Below are positions 1 through 8,565 of a stretch of 18,248 nt of DNA, piece after piece (position 1 is the first letter of the stretch; the number at the start of each line of letters is the position of its first letter). Where the stretch lies: contig JABUUJ010000008.1 in assembly GCA_021443235.1 (NCBI GenBank), positions 35,191-53,438 on the forward strand. Reading direction: 5' to 3'. A model generated the notes under the pieces. That model was not told where the DNA came from, made no database searches, and saw only the letters and a list, made by a program, of their open reading frames with translations. The translations under genes and the position numbers were made by a program. Source of the DNA: Muribaculaceae bacterium. Lineage in GTDB: Bacteria; Bacteroidota; Bacteroidia; Bacteroidales; Muribaculaceae.

Positions 1-34
1 CTACTATTATCCCAAAAAATAGAAAAAATGTGCC
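1..34 (-). promoter_or_regulatory. possible third, weak copy of the shared T-rich cis-element
   Basis: Read on the minus strand, this edge sequence contains CATTTTTTCTATTTTTTG. This resembles CATTTTGCTATTTTTTG at 16358-16375, and weaker similarity continues on both sides. It lies downstream of the GH2-GH92 gene and would be upstream of any further leftward gene beyond the window. Both sequences are T-rich, so chance similarity is possible. No promoter box is visible before the window ends. Confidence 0.2.
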
Positions 35-53
35 AATGACTGCCGAAATCGGC
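23..53 (-). terminator. weak candidate terminator after the GH2-GH92 gene
   Basis: The palindrome GCCGAAATCGGC (42-53) lies about 20 bp past the stop codon of the leftward gene and can fold into a 4-5 bp GC-rich stem. On the minus strand it is followed, after about 13 nt, by a run of six T (28-23) and a second T-run further on. The stem is short and the T-tract is not adjacent, so this is a low-confidence call. Confidence 0.3.
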
Positions 54-71
54 TAAGGGCTTTCTTTTTGC

Positions 72-3000
72 CTAAGGGGCCATGTGGAAGGTAATGGTGT
101 GGGCGTTGAGGAGCTGGGAATGGGTGATGAAGGGGGTGGCGAGGGGGCGGCCGTCGACCTCGACACTGGCAACATGGGGGTGGCCGTCGCCGAAGTTGCG
201 AGCCTCGATGGTGAGGGGATGGGTGTCGCCGTCGGGGGTGGTGATGATGGCTGTAGTGTGGCTGAACTGTGGTGCGCCCAGCGCATAGACACCACTCGCC
301 GGTGTGACCGGGTAGAAGCCCATCGCCGAGAACAGATACCATGCCGACATCTGCCCGCAGTCGTCGTTGCCATTAAATCCATCGGGTGCGTTGCGGTAGT
401 TTTCGCGCACATATTTTCGCACCAGTTGCTGTGTTTTGCGTGGTTGCCCGCAGTAGTCATACAGATAGATGTAGTGGTGTCCTGGCTCATTGTCGTGACG
501 ATAGTGACCACCGTCAAAGTTCTGGTCGAGTTTGGCGGCAAAAGCCTCGTTTCCGCCCATCATCTCAATCATGCCCGGGATGTCCTGCATCACGCAGAAG
601 AGGTAGGTCCACTTCGAGCCCTCGGTAAGTCCTTGTCGATCATGGTCGTCGAGGTCGACCCACGAGCCGTCGCGGTTGCGAGGCAGCATGAAGCCCTTCT
701 CCTTATTATACTGGTTGCGGTAGTTCTGCGACCATCGCATGAGCGAGTCATAGTCGGCAGTATGGCCCAAGTCGCGCGCCACCTGTGCTATGCACCAGTC
801 GTCGAGGGCATACTCCAGCGTGCGCGACACGCTCTCGGCAGTACAGTCGTGAGCCACATATCCCAGTGAGTGATAAGTTGTTGCGCCGGCGCGACCCTCA
901 AATGCCGTCCAGCGGTCGCGGTCGCCGTAGCGTCGCGAAGTGTCGCCCTCGGGAGGCACCATGGCATCCTTGCGCATCGCCTCATAGGCCAAGTCAACGT
1001 CGTAGTTGCGCACACCTTTCACATAGGCGTCGGCAATCACGGCATCGGCATGAGTGCCAATCATGATGTTGGTGTAGGCCGGATTGGGCCACATAGGCAG
1101 CCATCCGCCTTCCTTATACATATTTAAAAGTCCTGTAATCCAATCGCTTGTGAGTCGCGGCTCGAGCAAGGTCATGAGCGGATGCGTGGCACGGAAAGTG
1201 TCCCACAGCGAGAAATCGTTGAACGAAATGCCGTGGTGCACCTTGTCGTCCATCGCGCTGTAATAGCGCCCATACTCGCTAAACTCGCGCGGAAACAGAT
1301 AGTTGTGGTAGAGCGCAGTGTTAAAGATTGTGCGGTCGTCGGTGCTTGGGGTGTCAACGGTAATGCGCGACAGCGCCACATTCCATGCGTCGCGGGTGGT
1401 GGCGGCGAGCGAGGCAAGCGTCTCGTGGTCAATTTCGCGCTTCATGTTGGCACGCGCCTGGTCCAGACTGATGAAAGATGTGCCCACGCGCACCTCGATG
1501 CTGTCGCACGAGTTGGCAAACTCTACAAAAGCGCCCATACGAGTGCCGCTGAGCTGGGTTGAGTCGCGCAGCACCTTGTCACCGTCCCAAGTGCCGAAGC
1601 TTTTTATCGGATGGTTGAATTTAACCACAAAATAGCCCTTGAAATTGGGTGTTTCGGGCCCGATTTGGGCACTTTGTCGGTCGGGGTTATAGCCCACAAT
1701 CTCATTGTTTTTTACATCGACCTTTACCCATCCGCGCATCTTCGCCAGGCGAGGGGCATAGTCGTTGCACCAGTCGGCAAGCGCAGGGTTGAGGTTTATG
1801 CCTTGCACGATGATGCGGCGCACACAATTTTTAGGAAAGCCGAACGACATAATCGCCGCACGGCTGGCTGCGCTCATTCGTGCCGCAATAGTACCCTCAG
1901 CAGCCTGCAGGTCAACGCTATAGTTATAAGGAGTGGCATGCTCATGGGTATGGCTAAAAGGCAGGGCGCGGTCGGCAGGCAGCGGTCGCACCTGCACAGT
2001 AGTTTGCGGCATGACCGACATATATCCATAGTCGCCCATCCACACCGTGGGCTGGTGCGATGCCATGAGTCCCATGATCTTTTGGTCATCATACACATAG
2101 GCCATAGTGCCCATCTTGTTTTCGCGAGTTTGCGGCAGGAAGTTGGTCATGGCGTGCGGCGTGCCCACAAAGGGTGCCGTGCCGCCCTCGCCCTTGAGGG
2201 CGGTGCCCATGAGCACATTGACACAATCGGCCGCAGTGCTGTCGACGAGTTGCCACTCGCACGAGTCGGTCACTATGACGTCGCCCTTCAAGGCGGTCGC
2301 CTTGATGCGGTTAGTGCCCTTTACCAGGCTCACATCGCTGGCAGCCCACACACCCATGCCTTTGTGCTCCAATGGGATAACCGTGCCGTTGACAGTGAGC
2401 GATGGGGCGTCGCAGTTACTGTAGATTTTCACTGGTGTAACGGGCTGGGTGCGCATGACGTGGCGTCGCGAGGTGATATATACCATGGGCTCGGGATTCC
2501 ATTGCGCCTTGTAGAAGAAAAAGGCATCTTTGCGCACCTTGCGGTCATAGGTCACCAGACCTTTATCGTTGATGCCCAGTGCTTCGCCCTCGTTGCGGCC
2601 GGCGCTGGCAAAGTCAAACATGTTCCACACAAACGAGCCCCACACGCACTCGTGGCGAGCAATCTCTCCGTAACTCTTCTCATGAACAATGCTTTGCCAC
2701 TCCTCGGGGTGCCACGGCCCGGCTGTATCGGGCGCCTTGGTCACATGCTGGTCGTGGTGGTGAATGCTCGCACCCGCGCCATACTCGCTGATGCCCAATG
2801 GCGGGTTTTCGGGCTTATAGTTCCACGCGATGGTCCACTTCATCGCATCGGGGTCGCTCCAGTACCACCCGGGATAGGTGTTTTGGGCTATAAGGTCGGT
2901 CATCGTGTTCTCGGGGCGTCCGGCCTTGTTGGTGGCACCCACGGTGAGGCGCGTTGGGTCCTCGCGATGAGCCAGGTCGTTAAGTTGCGCCACCACCAGC

Positions 3001-4271
3001 TCGGGGTTAGTGCCCCACCCCAGTTCGTTGAACAGGCTCCAGCAGAATATTGAGGGGTGGTTATAGCTCTGGCGAATGAGCTCAACGAGCATCTCACAGC
3101 AGTTTTGGTCAAACTCCTGACAGTTTTTCGTGCCCGTGTCAACAAACGGCAGCTCGGCCCACACAAGGATGCCGGCACTGTCGCACAGCGAGTAAAAATA
3201 CTGTGAATGAGGGTAATGGGCGAGGCGAACGGCATTGGCGCCAATTTCCTTGATTATTGAGATGTCGTTTTGGTGGTCGGCGTGTGTGATTGCCCAGCCT
3301 TTGCCCTTGAGGTCCTGATGACGGTTGACGCCACGCAACGGGTAATGCTCGCCATTAAGGAAGAAACCCTTGTCGCGGTCGACCGCCAACGAGCGCAACC
3401 CAGTCACCTCGGTCACGCAGTCAATCACCCCGCCTCCAGCAAGTAATTCGACCTTGAAATTATACATGGCAGCGGCGTTTTTACCGTTCCACAGTTGTGG
3501 GTTTTTGAGCACGATGGGCATCGTCACCTCATAGAACTCGCTGGTGCGCCGCATGTTACCTCCAGTGAACGAACCAGCGACATTGCCGTCGGGGGCGATG
3601 ACAGTGACGCGCAGCCCAAGCGCCTGCCGTGGTTGCGACTCAAGGTCGACGCGTGCCTTCACCTCAAGTTGCGCCTCGCTGGCATTTACGCTGTTTTGCC
3701 TGATATAGACGCCGTTGGCACCATGGTCGCGCATAGTGATGCCGCCTCGAGGCACAATGTGCATTGTCACAGGCCGATAAATACCTCCAAAGACAGTAAA
3801 GTCGCCATTCAGCGGGATAATGGTGGAGTCAAGAGCATTGGTGGCGCGCACCAGCAGCTGGTTGTCACTAGGTTTGAGGAAAGGAGTGACATCGGCATTA
3901 AACGCGGTGAAAGCGCCCTTGTGCTCGGTGACGAGGTGACCGTTGCAATAAACCCACGCATGCTGACTAACACCCTCAAAATGAAGCACAACATTATGAT
4001 TTTCGGCGTGCTCAGGAGCGTCAAAAGTGTAGCGGTAGCTGCCTGGGCCGCGATAGTAGCCACGGGTGGTACCGTCTTGCGCGTTCCATGTGTGTGGCAC
4101 GTCGACAGGATGCCACGCGGCAGCATCGACATCGCTTGGCGCGACATCGGCAAGCACATGCTGCCACTTGCCGTTAAGGGTGTAGATCCTACGCGTCTGC
4201 GCCATCGTGGTGACGGTCAAAAGCGCCATCACAACCGCTACTATCGTCATGCTCGTTCTCATATACTTCAT
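72..4271 (-). CDS. GH2-GH92 fusion: beta-galactosidase-like plus alpha-mannosidase-like enzyme
   Basis: This 1399-residue protein joins two glycosidase families in one frame. A type I signal peptide (about 1-24, ending TTMA/QT, no lipobox) is followed by a GH2 sugar-binding jelly roll (about 30-175), an Ig-like domain (about 176-295) and a TIM barrel (about 296-595). The barrel carries the acid/base pair N415-E416 in WSLFNELGWG and the nucleophile E496 in GISEYGAGAS, a beta-galactosidase-like pattern. A DUF4982-like Ig domain covers about 605-675. GH92 fills about 684-1399: its N-terminal domain has VNVLMGT and WMGDYG, and its catalytic domain has WDTFR (1023-1027), TEGSKW (probable acid E1217), DNEPGHH (1260-1266) and NGNDDCGQMSAWY (probable base D1303/D1304). 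GH92 enzymes are calcium-dependent exo-alpha-mannosidases. The family assignments are firm; linkages are not. The protein is probably periplasmic. Translation may start at Met1 or at Met4, because the -7 box is very close to Met1. Confidence 0.93.
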   Translation of the reverse strand: MKYMRTSMTIVAVVMALLTVTTMAQTRRIYTLNGKWQHVLADVAPSDVDAAAWHPVDVPHTWNAQDGTTRGYYRGPGSYRYTFDAPEHAENHNVVLHFEGVSQHAWVYCNGHLVTEHKGAFTAFNADVTPFLKPSDNQLLVRATNALDSTIIPLNGDFTVFGGIYRPVTMHIVPRGGITMRDHGANGVYIRQNSVNASEAQLEVKARVDLESQPRQALGLRVTVIAPDGNVAGSFTGGNMRRTSEFYEVTMPIVLKNPQLWNGKNAAAMYNFKVELLAGGGVIDCVTEVTGLRSLAVDRDKGFFLNGEHYPLRGVNRHQDLKGKGWAITHADHQNDISIIKEIGANAVRLAHYPHSQYFYSLCDSAGILVWAELPFVDTGTKNCQEFDQNCCEMLVELIRQSYNHPSIFCWSLFNELGWGTNPELVVAQLNDLAHREDPTRLTVGATNKAGRPENTMTDLIAQNTYPGWYWSDPDAMKWTIAWNYKPENPPLGISEYGAGASIHHHDQHVTKAPDTAGPWHPEEWQSIVHEKSYGEIARHECVWGSFVWNMFDFASAGRNEGEALGINDKGLVTYDRKVRKDAFFFYKAQWNPEPMVYITSRRHVMRTQPVTPVKIYSNCDAPSLTVNGTVIPLEHKGMGVWAASDVSLVKGTNRIKATALKGDVIVTDSCEWQLVDSTAADCVNVLMGTALKGEGGTAPFVGTPHAMTNFLPQTRENKMGTMAYVYDDQKIMGLMASHQPTVWMGDYGYMSVMPQTTVQVRPLPADRALPFSHTHEHATPYNYSVDLQAAEGTIAARMSAASRAAIMSFGFPKNCVRRIIVQGINLNPALADWCNDYAPRLAKMRGWVKVDVKNNEIVGYNPDRQSAQIGPETPNFKGYFVVKFNHPIKSFGTWDGDKVLRDSTQLSGTRMGAFVEFANSCDSIEVRVGTSFISLDQARANMKREIDHETLASLAATTRDAWNVALSRITVDTPSTDDRTIFNTALYHNYLFPREFSEYGRYYSAMDDKVHHGISFNDFSLWDTFRATHPLMTLLEPRLTSDWITGLLNMYKEGGWLPMWPNPAYTNIMIGTHADAVIADAYVKGVRNYDVDLAYEAMRKDAMVPPEGDTSRRYGDRDRWTAFEGRAGATTYHSLGYVAHDCTAESVSRTLEYALDDWCIAQVARDLGHTADYDSLMRWSQNYRNQYNKEKGFMLPRNRDGSWVDLDDHDRQGLTEGSKWTYLFCVMQDIPGMIEMMGGNEAFAAKLDQNFDGGHYRHDNEPGHHYIYLYDYCGQPRKTQQLVRKYVRENYRNAPDGFNGNDDCGQMSAWYLFSAMGFYPVTPASGVYALGAPQFSHTTAIITTPDGDTHPLTIEARNFGDGHPHVASVEVDGRPLATPFITHSQLLNAHTITFHMAP

Positions 4272-4278
4272 TTTTTTG

Positions 4279-4286
4279 CAAAGTTA
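4279..4286 (-). promoter_or_regulatory. -7 box (TAACTTTG) of the GH2-GH92 gene
   Basis: The minus strand reads TAACTTTG, a perfect match to the Bacteroidetes TAnnTTTG -7 consensus. It ends only 7 nt before the ATG at 4271, so transcription would begin at or next to that ATG. A GTTG 23 nt upstream (4313-4310) could act as a poor, over-spaced -33 element. Confidence 0.6.
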
Positions 4287-4315
4287 AGCACACATCCCCT
4301 AAAAAACATCAACGC

Positions 4316-4342
4316 ATGTCCCATTTTTTGCAACACTTGTTG
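4316..4342. promoter_or_regulatory. candidate operator: copy 1 of a shared element, with inverted repeat
   Basis: ATGTCCCA is followed directly by TTTTTTGCAACACTTGTT. The same two blocks recur at 16353-16386, where ATGCCCCA and TTTTTTGCTACAATCGTT are separated by 8 nt. The 18-nt second block differs at three positions and the 8-nt first block at one. This copy also contains an inverted repeat, CAACA-CT-TGTTG (4331-4342). It lies between the two divergent promoters, so it could serve either. Binding by the neighbouring HTCS regulator is inference only. Confidence 0.4.
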
Positions 4343-4468
4343 AATTTAGAGGCGTTGAAAGGGCAGTACGGTAAAAAAGAAAACGTGTGGCTGGGGCGCA
4401 ATAGAGCTATTAGGACATTTGTAATATTTTTTGAAGAAAAAAAACAATAAACTACCAACAATTTAGAT

Positions 4469-4476
4469 TAATTTTG
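4469..4476 (+). promoter_or_regulatory. -7 box (TAATTTTG) of the HTCS operon
   Basis: TAATTTTG matches the Bacteroidetes TAnnTTTG -7 consensus exactly and sits 61 nt before the HTCS start codon, giving a leader of roughly 55 nt. No TTTG or TTG -33 element is present at the usual 19-21 nt upstream. That would fit a promoter needing an activator. Confidence 0.6.
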
Positions 4477-4499
4477 TAACTGAAAAACCAGGCACGCCA

Positions 4500-4513
4500 C
4501 GCACGATGGTGCG
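4500..4513 (+). other. small hairpin in the HTCS leader
   Basis: CGCAC-GATG-GTGCG forms a 5-bp GC-rich stem with a 4-nt loop in the predicted untranslated leader, 24 nt before the ATG. The stretch between it and the ATG is AT-rich and unstructured. There is no T-run, so it is not a terminator. It matches no riboswitch known to me. Confidence 0.3.
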
Positions 4514-4537
4514 GCACTCCTTATCCCAACAAAACAA

Positions 4538-7500
4538 ATGAGAAAACTGCTAGCCATATTGATTATAACGCTTTGGGCCACGACTGCCGTGGCGCAAAAC
4601 TACCCCTATAAGTACTACTTCAGGCACATCAGCAGCCCCGACGGGCTGTCACAGACCGATGTCAAGGCCGTGATACAAGACTCCTACGGCTTCATGTGGT
4701 TTGGAACCCGCAACAAGCTCAACCGTTATGACGGCACCCGTATGCGGGTGCTTGAAGTGCGCGATCTGGTGAGCGGCCAATGCAACAATAACATCTCGTC
4801 GCTCTATGAGGATGCCGGCCATCGGCTGTGGGTGGGTACCGACAAGGGCGTGTTTATCTACAACCCCATCGCCGAGACATTCACCTTTCTCAACGCCAAG
4901 ACCGACAAAGGCGTGGCGATGACCGACTGGGTGGCGCAGATGGAGCACGACAACGCAGGCAACGTGTGGATTGTGGTGCCCAACCAAGGCATGTTCCGAT
5001 ACGACAAGAACAAGCGGCTGAAACACTACGACCTGGGGCTGTCGAGCCACCCCGACGAGGGCACTCCACAGTGCATGGTGCTGAGCAAAAACGGCAGGCT
5101 GTGGGTGGGCACCGACGGCAACGGCATCTTTGCCTATGACCAAGGCAGCGACACCTTCATGCACTTTCTGGGCGAAGGCGGCGCGGCCACCATCGAGGGC
5201 GAGAACATCTACCGCATGGCTTGCGTGGGCGAATATCTGGTCTATGGCGTGCACGAGGGCAAGCTGCGCAAGTTTGACACACGCAAAAACGCAGCCACCG
5301 ACGTCAACGCCGCACCGGTGCACTACAAGATTATACGCGACGTGAAATACTATGACGACAAGCTGTGGGTGGGCACCGACAACGGCGTGTATATCGTCGA
5401 CGAGGAGAATGGCACAGTGGAAAACATCAGCAATGACGCCATGTGCGACTATTCGCTCAACGACAACCAGATAGGCCGCATCTTCTGCGACAAAGAAAAC
5501 GGGATATGGATAACCACCAACCACAGTGGCGTGAACTACCTGCCCCGGCAAGGCATGCACTTCATGCGCTATGTGCCGCTGTCGTCGCCCGGCACCATCA
5601 GCAGCAAGCGCATACGCGAAATCGTGGAGGACAACAGCGGCAATGTGTGGATAGGGACCGACAATGCCGGTGTCAACGTGTTTAACCCCGTGAAAGGCGC
5701 TTTCACGATGGCCCGCACCTCAAGCAACAAGCCGCTGGCAATGCTCAACGACAGCGACGGACGGCTGTGGATAGGCAACTTCAAGAACAACATCGACATT
5801 ATCGCTCTCGCCAACGGCGCCACCACGCACATCCTGCCCGAGAACGTGGGCCTGAACGACAACAGCATCTATGCCATGTGCCAAGACAGCAAGGGGCGCA
5901 TGTGGCTGGGCAATGGCTGGGGCGTGTTTATGGCCGAGGTGGGTGCCAAGGCTTACACGCGCCAAGAGGCCTTTGGGCACAACTATATCTACGACATCAT
6001 CGAGGACAGCGACAACGATATCTGGGTAGTGACGATGGGCAACGGCGTGTATCACCACGACAGTTCCACCGGCAAGACCACCCACTTCCTGCACATCAAC
6101 AACGACACTACAAGCCTGAGCAGCAACTCGGTGAGCAATGTGATGCAGGCATCAAGCGGACTGCTGTGGTTCTCAACCGACCGTGGCGGAATATGCAGTT
6201 TTAACAAGCACGCCGGCCGATTCACAACCTATAGCGTTGAGCAGGGCCTGCCCGATGACACCTCCTACAAGATTCTTGAGGACCGCGACGGCAACCTGTG
6301 GTTTGGCACCAACAACGGTCTGGTGAAGTTTGACCCCGCAACGGCACAGTGCACAGTGTTTACCACCCAGCACGGCTTGCCCAGCAACCAGTTCAGCTAC
6401 AAAAGCGCGCTCAAATCGCGCGGCGGCATCTTCTACTTTGGCAGCAGCGAGGGCCTCATCTCGCTCGACCCCTATTTCTCGCGCAAGAACGAGCAAATGC
6501 CACAAGTGTATATCACTGGCATCTACATCAACAACAAAGAGGCGCTACCAGGTGCCGAGGGCTCGCCACTGAGCCAAAGCATAATTGCCACCCACGAGAT
6601 TTCACTCTCGCACGACCAGTCAAATGTGGGCTTCACCTTTGCTTCGCTCAGCTATGTGATGCCCAACGCCAACACAATCGCCTATAAGATGGACGGCGTG
6701 AACCGCGACTGGATAGAGACCACCGACGCTCACACCGTGACCTATGCCAACCTGTCGCCCGGCACCTATACGCTGCACGTGCGAGGCAGCAACAGCGATG
6801 GCGTGTGGAACGAGAAAGAGACCACTCTCGTCATCACCATACGCCACCCGTGGTGGACCTCGTGGTGGGCAATAGCTCTCTATGTGCTTGCCGGCGGCCT
6901 GCTCCTTTGGTACGGCGTAAAATATCTCAAGCACCTGGAGCAGTCCAAGATGCGCGAGAAGCAAGAGCGCTTTGAGAGCGAGAAGGAAAAAGAGATATAT
7001 CGCACCAAAATTGATTTCTTCACCAGCATCGCCCATGAGATACGCACCCCACTCACCCTCATCAACGGACCGCTCGAGAACCTCATGGACATGGACATCG
7101 CCGACCCCGAGATCAAGCACAACCTCAACACCATGAGCCGCAACACCAACGAGCTAATGGCGCTCATCAACCAACTGCTCGACTTCCGCAAGGTCGACAG
7201 CAACAAGATGGAAATCAACACCGTATCAATCAATATCTCAAGTATGCTCAGGGAGTGGGCACGCAAGTTTGAGGGAGAAGCCACGCGACGCGGGCACACC
7301 ATCAGCCTTACCGGTGCCGACGACAAGAACTATGTGCTGGCCGACCGCAACTCGGTTATTAAAATACTCAACAACCTGTTCTCCAATGCGCTGCGCTATG
7401 GCGAGAGCTTTATTAAGATTACACTTGAATGCGACGACACGACGACGCGCATTACATTTGTCAACGACGGCAACACCATCCCCGCCGAGGCGCACGAGAA

Positions 7501-8539
7501 AATATTTGACGCCTTCTACCAGATGAGCGACAACGCCAACACCAACTCAAGCTCGGGAATAGGACTGTACCTGGCGAGGTCGCTTGCCGAACTCAACGGC
7601 GGCAAACTGCAATATGAGGAGGTTGACGGTCTCAATGCCTTCATCCTCACTATGCGCACACTCAACAAGACGACCGCCGAGGCCATCAAGGACAACGACA
7701 TGATAGTCAACGACGAGCCATCGGCCGACAATGAGCAACGCAGCGAGACGGTGCTATTGGTTGACGACAACGAGGAGTTGCTCAACTTCATCAGCGAGAA
7801 ACTCAAGAACCTATATACAGTAAAAACCGCCACCAACGGCGTGAAAGCGCTGAAGGTGCTCAAAGAAAGCAACATCGACATCGTTGTAACCGACATCATG
7901 ATGCCCGAGATGGACGGCATAGAGCTGTGCAAGCACATCAAGGACGACATCGAGCTAAGTCACACGCCAGTGATACTGCTCACCGCCAAGAACGACCTCG
8001 ACAGCAAGGTTGAGGGACTGCGCACAGGCGCCGACGCCTACATTGAGAAGCCGTTCTCGTTCAAGTATCTCTTGGCACAACTGTCGTCAATCTTCGACAA
8101 CAAGCGGCGCGAGACCGAGGCATTCAACCGCAAGCCATTTGTGCCTACCGCCGGAATGGGAATGAGCAAGGCCGACGAAAAACTGATGAGCAAAATCGTG
8201 GATGTGATAGAGGAGAACATCGAGAATCCCAACTTCGGCGTGGAGATGCTCGCCGAGCAAGTGTATATGAGCCGAAGTAGCCTGCATCGCAAAATCAAAG
8301 CCATCTCGGGCACCTCGCCCACCGACTTCATCCGACTCATCCGCCTCAAGAAAGCGTCGGCACTCATCGCCGAGGGCAGCTACCGCACCGGCGAGGTGTG
8401 CTACATCGTGGGCATCAACTCGCCATCCTACTTCATTAAGCTATTCCAAAGGCAGTTTGGCATGACACCAAAGGAATTTGAGAAACAACAGCGGCAGTTG
8501 CAGGCCGCCAGCCGTCAGGAGACCGGCAACAACGCATAA
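4538..8539 (+). CDS. hybrid two-component system sensor-regulator (HTCS)
   Basis: This 1333-residue protein combines sensor kinase and transcription factor, the usual activator of Bacteroidetes glycan-utilisation loci. A signal peptide (about 1-19) precedes a periplasmic sensor of at least 13 visible Reg_prop repeats (such as GRLWVGT and GNLWFGT, about 48-645), consistent with two seven-bladed propellers. A Y_Y_Y domain (about 690-768) and one membrane helix (about 777-797) follow. In the cytoplasm are HisKA with phospho-acceptor H833 in AHEIRTP, an HATPase with N-box (LNNLFSNALRYG, 944-955) and G2 box (GIGL, 1007-1010), and a receiver with D1076/D1077, phospho-acceptor D1119 and K1171. An AraC-type DNA-binding domain (about 1220-1316) ends the protein. 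The HATPase G1 motif reads NDGNTIP instead of DNGxGIP. The gene heads an operon with the GH43 gene 26 bp downstream, so it probably controls that operon. The ligand cannot be read from the sequence. Confidence 0.96.
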   Translation: MRKLLAILIITLWATTAVAQNYPYKYYFRHISSPDGLSQTDVKAVIQDSYGFMWFGTRNKLNRYDGTRMRVLEVRDLVSGQCNNNISSLYEDAGHRLWVGTDKGVFIYNPIAETFTFLNAKTDKGVAMTDWVAQMEHDNAGNVWIVVPNQGMFRYDKNKRLKHYDLGLSSHPDEGTPQCMVLSKNGRLWVGTDGNGIFAYDQGSDTFMHFLGEGGAATIEGENIYRMACVGEYLVYGVHEGKLRKFDTRKNAATDVNAAPVHYKIIRDVKYYDDKLWVGTDNGVYIVDEENGTVENISNDAMCDYSLNDNQIGRIFCDKENGIWITTNHSGVNYLPRQGMHFMRYVPLSSPGTISSKRIREIVEDNSGNVWIGTDNAGVNVFNPVKGAFTMARTSSNKPLAMLNDSDGRLWIGNFKNNIDIIALANGATTHILPENVGLNDNSIYAMCQDSKGRMWLGNGWGVFMAEVGAKAYTRQEAFGHNYIYDIIEDSDNDIWVVTMGNGVYHHDSSTGKTTHFLHINNDTTSLSSNSVSNVMQASSGLLWFSTDRGGICSFNKHAGRFTTYSVEQGLPDDTSYKILEDRDGNLWFGTNNGLVKFDPATAQCTVFTTQHGLPSNQFSYKSALKSRGGIFYFGSSEGLISLDPYFSRKNEQMPQVYITGIYINNKEALPGAEGSPLSQSIIATHEISLSHDQSNVGFTFASLSYVMPNANTIAYKMDGVNRDWIETTDAHTVTYANLSPGTYTLHVRGSNSDGVWNEKETTLVITIRHPWWTSWWAIALYVLAGGLLLWYGVKYLKHLEQSKMREKQERFESEKEKEIYRTKIDFFTSIAHEIRTPLTLINGPLENLMDMDIADPEIKHNLNTMSRNTNELMALINQLLDFRKVDSNKMEINTVSINISSMLREWARKFEGEATRRGHTISLTGADDKNYVLADRNSVIKILNNLFSNALRYGESFIKITLECDDTTTRITFVNDGNTIPAEAHEKIFDAFYQMSDNANTNSSSGIGLYLARSLAELNGGKLQYEEVDGLNAFILTMRTLNKTTAEAIKDNDMIVNDEPSADNEQRSETVLLVDDNEELLNFISEKLKNLYTVKTATNGVKALKVLKESNIDIVVTDIMMPEMDGIELCKHIKDDIELSHTPVILLTAKNDLDSKVEGLRTGADAYIEKPFSFKYLLAQLSSIFDNKRRETEAFNRKPFVPTAGMGMSKADEKLMSKIVDVIEENIENPNFGVEMLAEQVYMSRSSLHRKIKAISGTSPTDFIRLIRLKKASALIAEGSYRTGEVCYIVGINSPSYFIKLFQRQFGMTPKEFEKQQRQLQAASRQETGNNA

Positions 8540-8565
8540 CCACCGACACAAGCAAGAAAACAAAT

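Noticed and set aside
2200..2260. GH2-GH92 fusion as an assembly or frameshift artefact
   Set aside because: A single frame runs through the join, and neither a second signal peptide nor a stop/start pair is visible there.
1611..3053. 480-codon open frame on the plus strand, opposite the GH2-GH92 gene
   Set aside because: It lies wholly antisense to a protein with clear GH2 and GH92 motifs, its translation shows no family features, and long shadow frames are expected in GC-rich DNA. The frames at 84-869 and 3495-4343 fall for the same reason.
4649..5560. 303-codon open frame on the minus strand within the HTCS gene
   Set aside because: It is antisense to the Reg_prop repeats, and its His/Val/Ala-rich translation is what reverse reading of that region gives.
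7451..7486. Degenerate HATPase G1 box (NDGNTIP, residues 976-982) suggesting a dead kinase
   Set aside because: Similar NDG-type variants are, to my recollection, common in Bacteroidetes HTCS proteins. The H, N and G2 boxes and the receiver are intact.
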